Below, piece after piece: positions 41,842-50,379 of a stretch of DNA of 64,000 nt. Positions within the stretch are counted from its first letter, which is position 1. Each line of letters begins with the position of its first letter. The stretch covers positions 1,673,259 through 1,737,258 of the forward strand of contig NZ_MKEK01000001.1 in NCBI RefSeq assembly GCF_001752395.1. The letters are read 5' to 3'. The notes below the pieces were generated by a model. The model did no database searches. It saw nothing but the letters and a program-made list of their open reading frames with translations, and had not been told where the DNA came from. The stretch is from Rheinheimera salexigens (GTDB taxonomy: Bacteria; Pseudomonadota; Gammaproteobacteria; Enterobacterales; Alteromonadaceae). The translations under genes were made by a program, and so were the position numbers.

Positions 41842-44800
41842 TAATCAAATTCAAATTTATATAATAAATCGACAGTGTTATCTAAGCCTGAAACCGACTC
41901 TAAATACAGCCGACGCATAATTCGATAACGCAGGGTAAATTCACCGACAGCATTAAAAATACCATAGCCATATTTAAGCTCTAAATCGCGAGATAAATGG
42001 CCACTGACCGTTACTTGCGAGTTAGTACCTGCACCGGCGGTATCTAAACTTAAGTCATTAATACCGAACGCCGCACCAATATTACCCACCAACTTACTGC
42101 TAGACGCGATACTCATGCCGATTAAACTGGTAGTGAGTGCATCTGAGGTACTGCCTGAATCACTGCCAATATCACGACCGGCAATTAAATAAGATAAAGC
42201 ATTAGCCTGCGGCTTACTGGGCTCAGAGAATATGGTGACGATAGGCTCATCCGCAGGCCCAACCACTTTAATACCGGCAATCACCCCATCTTCAGTACTT
42301 TCTGGGTTACGGATGGCTTCAATATCTAAATAAGGTTGATCAACCGGACCATTAAATTTTAGTTTACCGCGGCGAATGAGTAAGTCTTGGCCGTAAGAGC
42401 GAAAAGTACCGTCAACTAACGCCACTTCACCATAAATTTGTGGGCCTTTATCTTGTTGTTTTACCGAAAGTTCACCGGATAGTTTAGTGACTAAGCCAAA
42501 GGCTTGTAATTGAACGCCTTTGGTTAATATAACCTTGATATCAGTGTGAATGGGGATAGGTGCAGCATCGGTTTCCTGCGTAGGTAAACCTTGTTCATCA
42601 AGTAAAATAGTATCACTAGAAATACCCACCGCACTTTGTGGTAAGTCATCAATACTGATATTGGCGCTGGGCACTTCAACCACACCGGTTATAAGGGTTA
42701 ATTGTGGCGTAATATCAACTGTTAGATCCGGTTTTACTTTTAAGCTAACATTAGGTACTTGTAAACTAAGGGCATCACCTGCCAGTTTCATCGTGGCATG
42801 CCAGTCAGTAATATCTTGCCAATTAGCATCACCGGTTAACAATATTTTGCCATCAGGGGTGTTTAAGTTGCCGGTAATAGCCGCCGTTTCACCTAAAAAC
42901 GCTAAGCTGATGCTGCCATTTTCTATCGACGTTGGCGCACGTTTTCCCATAATCTTAATGTTGTCGACACTAAGTTTACCGGTTAAGTCTGGCGCAGCTA
43001 ATAATCCGCTAAATTGCAATTCACTATTAACCTCTGCAGTGACATCGCTGCTGCTATCTAACAGCGGCTGCAAAAAGTCTAACGAAAAAGCCGTGATATT
43101 AAGCTGTGCAGCTAATTTACGCTCGGCTTGCATTAACTCTGAGATCACTGCTTGGGCTTTAATGCTAGCTTTGTCAGTGAAATCAATAGCAAAATCGGCG
43201 GTTAATTGCTCTGCGCTATCTAGTTGCAGATTAAAACTTTGCCAAGGTAAATTAATCACTTCAGCATCATTTAGTTTGGCATTACCGTTAGCCCCTTGCA
43301 CCGTTACAGCTACTTTAGGTGCGATATTAGGCTGCCAACTCGCGGTTGCTTTGGCGTGTATTTCGCCGTCTGTTTCTATCGCTGCAGGGAGTAATGAGTT
43401 TAGGGTCGACAATGCAAAATCATCTAGCGTCAGTGCTAACTGGCCTTGGGCAGCACTGACAATAGCTTGTTGCTCTAGGCATAACATTGTTTGTTGCTGC
43501 GCCCAGCAGTGTTGCGCTATCGTGGCTTGCTGCTGGGCTAAATCGTATTGGATTGCCGTTGCTTGTTGTAGTTTCCATTCACCTTGAGCACTGCTTAACC
43601 GTGCTTGATTCAATTGACCCAGCCAGTTTGTATCACTGTTTAATTGACCGGAAAATGTAATATCAGCTTGGGCAATATTACTTTGCAGTTCAATGTTGGC
43701 CTTATGTTTTTGTTCATTACCCTGAACATTAATAGTTAACTGCTCTAGGGTATTGTGTTGATATCGACCTTGTTTTGCCACAAGGTTAATATTTGCTGAT
43801 ACTTGTTCTGCAAGCTGTATTTGGCTATCAAGTTGCAACATATCTAAGGAAAATTGTTGGTAATGAAGGTCGGCGGCTTGAAGGCCAGCCGCGATATTGG
43901 GTGTTAATCTGGCACCGGATACGGTTATTTTACCACTGACATTACCGTTTGCATCGGCAACAGATTTACTTAAATCAGGGATGTTAATATCCGCATTTAA
44001 CTGCCAATGCTCTGCTAGGCCACCGTTAAAATTAATACTGTTGTCACCATGGATTAAGCTAAGTTTTTTGGTGTTAAAACTGATGTTATTAAGCAGCTCT
44101 AAATTTACAAGATTATTAGTATTAGTATTAGTATTAGTATTAGTATGAGTATTAGCAACTTGACTAATTTTATCTGCATCAGCGTTGTTGTTAGCTTGGG
44201 CTTGTAAATCGCCGCGCAATGTAAAAGGTAATTCACGGATTTCACCGTTAATATCCAATTTAGACATATTGACCAACCAGCTACCATCACTGGCTAACTT
44301 TCCTTGTTGGCTGAGCAGGCCATTAATCCGCCCAGGATAATCTTGCAATAATATACCCAAATTAATCTGATTAAATTGGATATCACTTTGCCATTGTAGT
44401 TCTTGTTGCCAATCTACTATTGCTGAAATCTGGGTTTTACCGCCTAAACCGCGTATTAATAATTTATCAATTTTAGCGTTAATAGGCGTTACCGAGCCGA
44501 TTAAATCAATAGAGCCGGCTGGAATGCCTGTTAAATGATAGTTAGTTTTCGCGCTAAGCAATAATTGTTGTAAATCGCCGTTCAGTTCAAGTTTGGTCGC
44601 TTTAACACTGAGTGTGGTATTGTCATCTAGGGTAAAGGTGTTCGCTTCATTAGCTGTGAAACTCGCGCGGATAGGTAAATTGTCGGTTAATAACGCCAAG
44701 TTAGCTGCCAATTGGGCTTGAATGTTATTAGTCGCAATGGCGTTAATATTTAAATCAGCCAGATCACCATCAATATTAATCATTAGCTTCTGCTGCGCTA

Positions 44801-45683
44801 AGAGTTTATCTAGCACTAAAATATCAATTTGGCCGCTGACAGGATAATTATTTGTCATGTTAAGTTTGATATTAGCATCAACCGTTAATTGTGGGTGTTG
44901 CACATGCAGTTGAGTGACATTGATTTGCTGTTTCTGTGCTTGCATTGCAAATTGTAATTGCGAAATATATTGCGGGGTTGCAGTGTGTAAAGTGAAATCA
45001 GTTAGGGTAAATTGACTAATATACACCGCTAACGGCAGATTAATATCGTCAAGTTGTAAAGTTTGATAAGAGAAGGGCTCAGCAGGGCTATTTTGCTGGC
45101 TTTTGATTGCAACGGTGACAGCGCTGGTATCTTCTGGGGCTGGGGTAAAGTTAACCTGTTGCCATAATACATCATCAAGTTGTAGCTTACTGCCCCAGGC
45201 ATCAATGCTAGCACTTAATTGTTGCCAAGTAAGCTGGTGTCCATTCAACTTTATATTAGCATCAGTAATGGCTAATGTTGTTATCGCAACTGGTAATGGT
45301 AAGAAAATAGCTTGGCTAGTGCTCGGTTCATCAGTTGTGGTTTCAGCACTGTTGATATTGACGGTTATACCATCAACAAGTATCTGGTTAATACAAACTT
45401 TGCCGCTGAGTAAACAGCTTACTTGTACGTCTATGTCTAACTGTTTGAGCACAATGCTATTGTGTTCATCTTGCTGCCATTGCACATCTTGTAATTGTAA
45501 CTGGCCAAGTAAATGACCAGAGCTGGTTTTAACCGTTAATTCAGGAACAAACTTCTCTGCCAGCCAAACAGTAAAATTTAAGCCTAATTGAGTAAATAGC
45601 AGCATATACATCAGCAAGACTATTACCAAAAACGGTATAAATAGAGTGAAATTTAACCACTTTAAACCACGACGCCAATTCAT
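41841..45683 (-). CDS. tamB: translocation and assembly module protein TamB
   Basis: A 1280-residue AsmA-like protein with one N-terminal membrane anchor (FTLFIPFLVIVLLMYMLLF). A very long beta-rich periplasmic body with repeating hydrophobic strands forms the lipid-carrying groove, and the C-terminal DUF490/TamB domain (about 930-1280) contains GTFRSYGQDLLIRRGKLKF and the YGIFNAVGEFTLRYRI end. It works with TamA in transport of lipids or autotransporter-like proteins between membranes. The ATG overlaps the tamA stop (ATGA, 45680-45683). An in-frame 6-bp microsatellite (44115-44156) encodes a Thr-Asn repeat near residues 510-523. Confidence 0.93.
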   Translation of the reverse strand: MNWRRGLKWLNFTLFIPFLVIVLLMYMLLFTQLGLNFTVWLAEKFVPELTVKTSSGHLLGQLQLQDVQWQQDEHNSIVLKQLDIDVQVSCLLSGKVCINQILVDGITVNINSAETTTDEPSTSQAIFLPLPVAITTLAITDANIKLNGHQLTWQQLSASIDAWGSKLQLDDVLWQQVNFTPAPEDTSAVTVAIKSQQNSPAEPFSYQTLQLDDINLPLAVYISQFTLTDFTLHTATPQYISQLQFAMQAQKQQINVTQLHVQHPQLTVDANIKLNMTNNYPVSGQIDILVLDKLLAQQKLMINIDGDLADLNINAIATNNIQAQLAANLALLTDNLPIRASFTANEANTFTLDDNTTLSVKATKLELNGDLQQLLLSAKTNYHLTGIPAGSIDLIGSVTPINAKIDKLLIRGLGGKTQISAIVDWQQELQWQSDIQFNQINLGILLQDYPGRINGLLSQQGKLASDGSWLVNMSKLDINGEIRELPFTLRGDLQAQANNNADADKISQVANTHTNTNTNTNTNNLVNLELLNNISFNTKKLSLIHGDNSINFNGGLAEHWQLNADINIPDLSKSVADANGNVSGKITVSGARLTPNIAAGLQAADLHYQQFSLDMLQLDSQIQLAEQVSANINLVAKQGRYQHNTLEQLTINVQGNEQKHKANIELQSNIAQADITFSGQLNSDTNWLGQLNQARLSSAQGEWKLQQATAIQYDLAQQQATIAQHCWAQQQTMLCLEQQAIVSAAQGQLALTLDDFALSTLNSLLPAAIETDGEIHAKATASWQPNIAPKVAVTVQGANGNAKLNDAEVINLPWQSFNLQLDSAEQLTADFAIDFTDKASIKAQAVISELMQAERKLAAQLNITAFSLDFLQPLLDSSSDVTAEVNSELQFSGLLAAPDLTGKLSVDNIKIMGKRAPTSIENGSISLAFLGETAAITGNLNTPDGKILLTGDANWQDITDWHATMKLAGDALSLQVPNVSLKVKPDLTVDITPQLTLITGVVEVPSANISIDDLPQSAVGISSDTILLDEQGLPTQETDAAPIPIHTDIKVILTKGVQLQAFGLVTKLSGELSVKQQDKGPQIYGEVALVDGTFRSYGQDLLIRRGKLKFNGPVDQPYLDIEAIRNPESTEDGVIAGIKVVGPADEPIVTIFSEPSKPQANALSYLIAGRDIGSDSGSTSDALTTSLIGMSIASSSKLVGNIGAAFGINDLSLDTAGAGTNSQVTVSGHLSRDLELKYGYGIFNAVGEFTLRYRIMRRLYLESVSGLDNTVDLLYKFEFD
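44115..44156. repeat. 6-bp microsatellite inside tamB
   Basis: Five perfect copies of ATTAGT (44115-44144) followed by ATGAGT and ATTAGC. On the coding strand they encode alternating Thr-Asn (with one His). The unit is a multiple of three, so copy-number changes keep the frame. Confidence 0.95.
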
Positions 45684-47407
45684 ATTTCTGGTCCTAATGA
45701 AAAGTGTAACTGGAAGGCGTTTTCATTAACTTTATCTAAACCGAAGGCAAAATCTAAACGAATAGGGCCAACGGGAGATGCCCAGCGTATGCCTACACCG
45801 ACACCACTTTTCCAATCGGGTGAGTCATTCCAGGCGCTACCATAATCAAAAAATGTAGCAAGCCACCAATTTTGTTTCACATTGTATTGATACTCTAATG
45901 AAGCCGTTGCCATATAACGACCACCAATTAGCTTACCGTCTTCATCTCTGGGCGATACCGACTCATAGGAATAGCCGCGCAGGTTATCAACACCGCCAGC
46001 AAAAAAGCGTAAAGAGGGTGATAAGTTTTCTACTTGCTCAAACAACACGGCACCTGCATCTGCTTTCGCCACAAGGCGATGCTTGCTTGAAAGCGTAGTT
46101 ATCCAGCCAACTCGGCTACGAAAACGGATAAAACGTAAATCCGACATCCAACTAGGATCAGACACCTCCATGCTAATTAAAAGCCGATCGGCAGAGGTTG
46201 GCATTCTAGACTTAGCTTGATCGCTTCGGCTACGACTATAACTAATGCCAGGCATAATTAAATTGGAATTACCTGAGCTGTCAGCTTGAACATAATCTTC
46301 TGTTAACCAGCGTAATGACGCGGTGCGATACCAACCACTCTCGAGCAACCAATGGCGTTCAAACACTAAGTTTGATTCGCGGCTTTGGGTATCTTTATTA
46401 TCTTTATTTTTCAAACCAAATTGAACTTGATAAAAATCGGTACTCACCGATTCAAGCGGAATTTTATAACTGGCTTCAATGGTTTGTTCGACTTGAGAGA
46501 TTTGTAGCTTACTGTTAAAGCTGTGACCGGCACTATTAAGCCAAGGTTTTTGCCAATTTAACTGAAAGCGCGGACCAACATCATCTGAAAAGCCAATACC
46601 AGTTTCTATAATATTACGCTTTTGTGGTTCAAGCCTTACATCTAAAGGAATCACTTTTTGCTCAACATTATCGGCATCGGCTTCTACCAAAATGGAAGAA
46701 AACCAGCCTGTCGCCGATAAATCTTGATTAAACTTGCCTAATAAACTGGCTTTATAAGGTGTGCCAGGGGTAAAGGGAACTAAAGATTGTAACCGCTTAT
46801 GGTCAATCTGTTCGCTATCAAAATTAACCTTACCAAATTTATAGCGCTGACCAGAAGCAAAATGTATTCGGACATAAGCTTCATTTAAAGATGGTGAAAT
46901 TTCCAGTTTATTTTGGCTAAATGTGGCATCAAAATAGCCTTTACGAATAGCTAAACTGTTTAAAGAGGATTTAAGATTATCGTAGCGACCATGATGCAAG
47001 GGATCACCCACTTTTGGGGCGTCTTTGTTAATAATGGCTAAAAAGTCACTATCGTGTTGGGCATCACCACTTAATTGGATATCAGCGAGACGGATTATAA
47101 CTTGCTCACCTGCTGTAACCGTAATGATCAGCTTGTGTTTATTATCGTTATCAACCTTAAAGCTTATTTTACTTTGGTAATAGCCTAAAGCTTGTAAAGC
47201 GGTACTTATCTCTTGTTCCAATTGAGCTTGTAAACGGATTGAATTGGGGCTTTGCTCAAGCGATATTGGCTCAATATATAGATTAATATTATCCTTCAAA
47301 GCACCCTTAACGCCAACCAGTTTAATGCTGGTTGATTGTGCAGCTACCGGCCAGCTATATAACACTAACAGGGCTAAAAAGAACAAAGTAGAAGCAGGCT
47401 TTAACAT
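45680..47407 (-). CDS. tamA: translocation and assembly module protein TamA
   Basis: An Omp85-family outer-membrane barrel of about 575 residues: signal peptide to AAQS, three POTRA domains (about 25-260, with IKLVGVKGALKDNINLYIE as the first), and a 16-strand barrel ending in a C-terminal hydrophobic strand (FQLHFSLGPEI). The Omp85 signature region FFAGGVDNLRGYSYESVSPRD is present. An in-frame TTG at 47419 lies four codons before the ATG at 47407; the ATG is preferred. tamB follows with a 4-base overlap, the standard order. Confidence 0.93.
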   Translation of the reverse strand: MLKPASTLFFLALLVLYSWPVAAQSTSIKLVGVKGALKDNINLYIEPISLEQSPNSIRLQAQLEQEISTALQALGYYQSKISFKVDNDNKHKLIITVTAGEQVIIRLADIQLSGDAQHDSDFLAIINKDAPKVGDPLHHGRYDNLKSSLNSLAIRKGYFDATFSQNKLEISPSLNEAYVRIHFASGQRYKFGKVNFDSEQIDHKRLQSLVPFTPGTPYKASLLGKFNQDLSATGWFSSILVEADADNVEQKVIPLDVRLEPQKRNIIETGIGFSDDVGPRFQLNWQKPWLNSAGHSFNSKLQISQVEQTIEASYKIPLESVSTDFYQVQFGLKNKDNKDTQSRESNLVFERHWLLESGWYRTASLRWLTEDYVQADSSGNSNLIMPGISYSRSRSDQAKSRMPTSADRLLISMEVSDPSWMSDLRFIRFRSRVGWITTLSSKHRLVAKADAGAVLFEQVENLSPSLRFFAGGVDNLRGYSYESVSPRDEDGKLIGGRYMATASLEYQYNVKQNWWLATFFDYGSAWNDSPDWKSGVGVGIRWASPVGPIRLDFAFGLDKVNENAFQLHFSLGPEI

Positions 47408-47659
47408 CAAAGTAAGCAAATATCCTATGGTTAATCTAATTAAAGTGTAGCTAAATTATGTGTGGCAAAGAAACAAAACACTGGCATAAGCGGTTATTAT
47501 GAACCAGAGTAAGGAACACTGTATAGCGCAGCCGCTAAATAACAGCTGAATAGTTAGATAGTTAACTTAAAACCGATAAAATAGCGGCGTAAATTACGTT
47601 ATACTGCGAATACTAAGTCATAACAGATTGACACTAAACTTTGCGTAAGGTTTCTGACA

Positions 47660-48778
47660 ATGAAAAATGTCGTCATAAGTGGTTCAGGTTTATTTACACC
47701 CACCAGCATTATTACTAACGATGAATTGGTGGCCAGTTTTAATCAATATGTTGATGAATTTAATGCACAACATGCCAGTGATATCGCAAACGGTACAGTA
47801 GAAGCGTTAGGTCATTCCAGTACTGAGTTTATCGAAAAAGCCTCGGGCATAAAATCACGACATGTCTTATATAAAGATGGCATTTTAGATCCGAAAGTCA
47901 TGCATCCAGTATTTAGCCGGCCTACTGAAGAAGCGGTGCCAGAAATGGTCGAGATGGCGTTAGTTGCCGCCAAAGAAGCAATGCAACAGGCTAATAAAAC
48001 CGCCGCTGATATCGATTTAATTATCTGTGCTGCTTCAAACATGCAGCGTTCTTATCCAGCTTTATCAATTGAATTACAGCAACAGTTAGGTACCGCGGGT
48101 TATGCTTTTGATATGAATGTGGCATGTTCATCTGCCACGTTTGCTATTAGTAATGCGGTAAATGCCGTTCGTGGCGGCACAGCTAAAGTAGTGTTGGTGG
48201 TTAATCCCGAATTTGCCTCCCCCCAAGTCAATTATCGCAGCCGAGATAGCCATTTTATATTTGGTGATGTTTGTACTGCCACCATTATTGAAGCTGAAGA
48301 AAACTGTACTAGCAATAATGCCTTTCGTATTAAAGGTATGCGCTTAAAAACCCAGTTTTCTAATAATATTCGCTGTGAAGTAGGCTATACCGAACATTGT
48401 TTTACCGAGCCAGATCCTTTAATGCCATTTTTTAAACAACAAGGACGTAAAGTGTTTAAAGAGTTACTGCCTTTAGTGGCTGGAGTCATTCAAGAAGAAA
48501 TGGCTGAGCAGCAACTGAGTGCCAGCGATTTAAAGCGACTATGGTTACACCAAGCCAATATAAATATGAATGTTTTTGCAGTAAAGAAAATTTTAGGCCG
48601 TGAACCCGAGCCTGAAGAGGCACCACTAGTATTAGATACTTATGCTAATACTGCCTCAGCGGGGTCGATTATTGCGTTTCATAAATATAAACAAGGGCTG
48701 CAGGCTGGCGATCACGGTATTTTATGCTCGTTTGGTGCGGGTTACTCAGTGGGTTGTTTAGTTTTACAAAAGTGTTAA
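47660..48778 (+). CDS. beta-ketoacyl-ACP synthase III-like enzyme (stand-alone)
   Basis: A 372-residue thiolase-fold enzyme with the KAS III catalytic set: Cys in DMNVACSSATFAI, His in LWLHQANINMN and Asn in DTYANTASAGSI. It starts new fatty-acid chains by condensing an acyl-CoA with malonyl-ACP. The sequence (NVVISGSGLFTPTSIITNDELV) is nearer to the Pseudomonas PA3286-type KAS III, which accepts medium-chain acyl-CoA, than to housekeeping FabH, and it is longer than FabH. It is not beside fabD/fabG/acpP, so it is probably a secondary enzyme. Chain-length preference is inferred, not shown. Confidence 0.88.
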   Translation: MKNVVISGSGLFTPTSIITNDELVASFNQYVDEFNAQHASDIANGTVEALGHSSTEFIEKASGIKSRHVLYKDGILDPKVMHPVFSRPTEEAVPEMVEMALVAAKEAMQQANKTAADIDLIICAASNMQRSYPALSIELQQQLGTAGYAFDMNVACSSATFAISNAVNAVRGGTAKVVLVVNPEFASPQVNYRSRDSHFIFGDVCTATIIEAEENCTSNNAFRIKGMRLKTQFSNNIRCEVGYTEHCFTEPDPLMPFFKQQGRKVFKELLPLVAGVIQEEMAEQQLSASDLKRLWLHQANINMNVFAVKKILGREPEPEEAPLVLDTYANTASAGSIIAFHKYKQGLQAGDHGILCSFGAGYSVGCLVLQKC

Positions 48779-48790
48779 CTGTTACCTTAT

Positions 48791-48825
48791 GCCTAAGCAA
48801 GTTAATGCAATTAACTAGCTTAGGC
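48791..48825 (+). terminator. long hairpin after KAS III gene
   Basis: GCCTAAGC pairs with GCTTAGGC, and inside it AGTTAA pairs with TTAACT around a TGCAA loop, with one A/A mismatch. It begins 13 bases after the stop codon. There is no T-tract. Confidence 0.55.
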
Positions 48826-48856
48826 TATTATCTCGCTTAAGAGCGTAGCCTGCTAG

Positions 48857-48872
48857 CTGACTATCGAGTCAG
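48857..48872. repeat. short perfect inverted repeat
   Basis: CTGACT-ATCG-AGTCAG, a 6-bp stem with a 4-base loop, lies in the gap downstream of the KAS III gene. Operator or structural role unknown. Confidence 0.5.
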
Positions 48873-49161
48873 TATTTATATACTGTATTAACTGTAACAA
48901 AATATTTTATAACTTGAATAGTTGATTAATAGCCATCTAGTACATTTCCATCCTCTTTTTTCACTCTTGCCCCAAACAGTTCCCGTCTGCGCAGGTCTGC
49001 GCTGGGTATTGGTTTCAAAGCAACGATTAAACTAAGCTCAGGTTAATCATCAGTATGGCTGTTTTGGAACCGAATTGTGATACAAAGCGTAACATTCATC
49101 AGGTTACAATATTTAACAGACCCTTTATTATTAAAACTATAAAAGCATTTTTGGAACAATT

Positions 49162-50377
49162 ATGGCCTCTAAATTAAAAAAATAATCGTGCCGTTAGTTA
49201 TCGTCGTTGTCGCAATCGTTGCAGCAAAAGGCTTATCAAGTATGAAAAAGCCGGCAGAAAAAAACAACAAGAACGTTTGGGCATATTAGTCGATAGCAAA
49301 CCTATAGTTACAGAAGATTTAGTTTATCAAATCCAGTCGCAAGGCACGGTCAAACCAAAGTTAGAAACCAACTTAAGCTCAGAGGTTAACGGTCGAATTG
49401 TTGAGGTTGCTGAGCAATTTATTGAAGGTGGCTTCTTTAACCAAGGCGACTTATTAGTTCGAGTAGAGCAGGCCGACTATCAAACCAATGTTAAAGCAGC
49501 ACAAGCAAGCTTGGCGAATACCGAAGCGGCTTTAGAAGAAGAGAAAGCGCGGGGTAGAGTAGCTGAAGAAGAATGGCGTTCATTTACCGATGGCAATGCA
49601 CCTGAGTTAGGCTTGCGTCGGCCACAATTAGCCAGTGCTTTGGCTTTGGTACGATCGGCTGAAGCTGAGTTAGAGCGAGCTAAGCGCGATTTGGCCCGTA
49701 CTGAAATTAGGGCTCCTTATGCCGGTTTAGTAAAAAGTCGTAGTGCTAATTTAGGTCAGTTTATTAGTCGAGGCAGCGTACTAGGGGTTATTTACGGCAC
49801 AGATGTTGCTGAAGTAAGGTTGCCTTTAACGGATAATGATTTAGCTTTTATAAAATTACCCACCATGGCTGACGAGACCATGCAGCCAAAGGTTGAGTTT
49901 AATGCCACTGTTGCAGGTAAGCCAATGTCTTGGCAAGGCAAAATTGTTAGAACAGAGGGTATTTTAGATCAACGTAGCCGAGTAATTTATGCCGTAGCGC
50001 AAATTACAGATCCATATCAGCGCCAAGCAAAACACAGTGGCGAAGTCTTGCGCTTTGGTCGCTTTGTTCAAGCAAATATTTTAGGTAGCGCCACTGCAGA
50101 TATTATCGTTATTCCACGGCATTTATTATTAACTAAGCAACAAGTTTTGGTTATTGATAATCAACAACAATTACAGTTCCGTCAGGTTGTAGTTGAACGA
50201 ACAGATGAGCGCTTTGCTTATATTCGCCAAGGTTTCGCCGCCGATGATGTATTAGCCACATCAGCCATAGCCAACCCATTAGCGGGCACAGTTGTTCGAC
50301 TGGCTGTGGCTAAGCGAGCTGCTGAGCAACCTGCTAAGCCTGCAGTTGATAACACTGCCCAGTTGGTTAAGGACTAA
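49162..50377 (+). CDS. RND efflux periplasmic adaptor (HlyD/MexA family), N-terminus broken by two -1 frame changes
   Basis: The membrane-fusion adaptor of the adjacent RND pump. The body is intact from about 49262: lipoyl/hairpin region (GRIVEVAEQFIEGGFFNQGDLLVRVEQADY, then a coiled-coil hairpin and RTEIRAPYAGLVKSRSANLGQF) and the beta-barrel domain. The natural ATG at 49162 (GGAA upstream) gives MASKLKK then a stop. A -1 step at the A7 run 49176-49182 yields the anchor IIVPLVIVVVAIVAAKGL; that frame stops at 49287 unless a second -1 step occurs at A7 49258-49264. With both steps the protein is about 405 residues. Without them only starts such as the TTG at 49277 could give an anchorless protein. 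The pump gene follows after 2 bases. Confidence 0.8.
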
Positions 50378-50379
50378 TT

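Larger units (their letters stand above)
48779..49161. other. 383-base gap between KAS III and the RND adaptor
   Basis: Contains no convincing gene. It holds two inverted repeats near its left end (listed separately), an AT-rich stretch, and a local GC-rich patch with CTGCGCAG near 48990. The right part should hold the promoter of the efflux operon. GGAA at 49153-49156 is a ribosome site for the ATG at 49162. Confidence 0.55.

Noticed and set aside
42550..43587. 345-codon plus-strand frame inside tamB
   Set aside because: It is antisense to tamB, has an abnormal Cys/Ser-rich composition and no domain or ribosome site.
49277..50377. TTG at 49277 as the real start of the RND adaptor
   Set aside because: It has no proper ribosome site and would lack a signal or anchor; the ATG at 49162 has GGAA upstream and an anchor sequence in the neighbouring frame.
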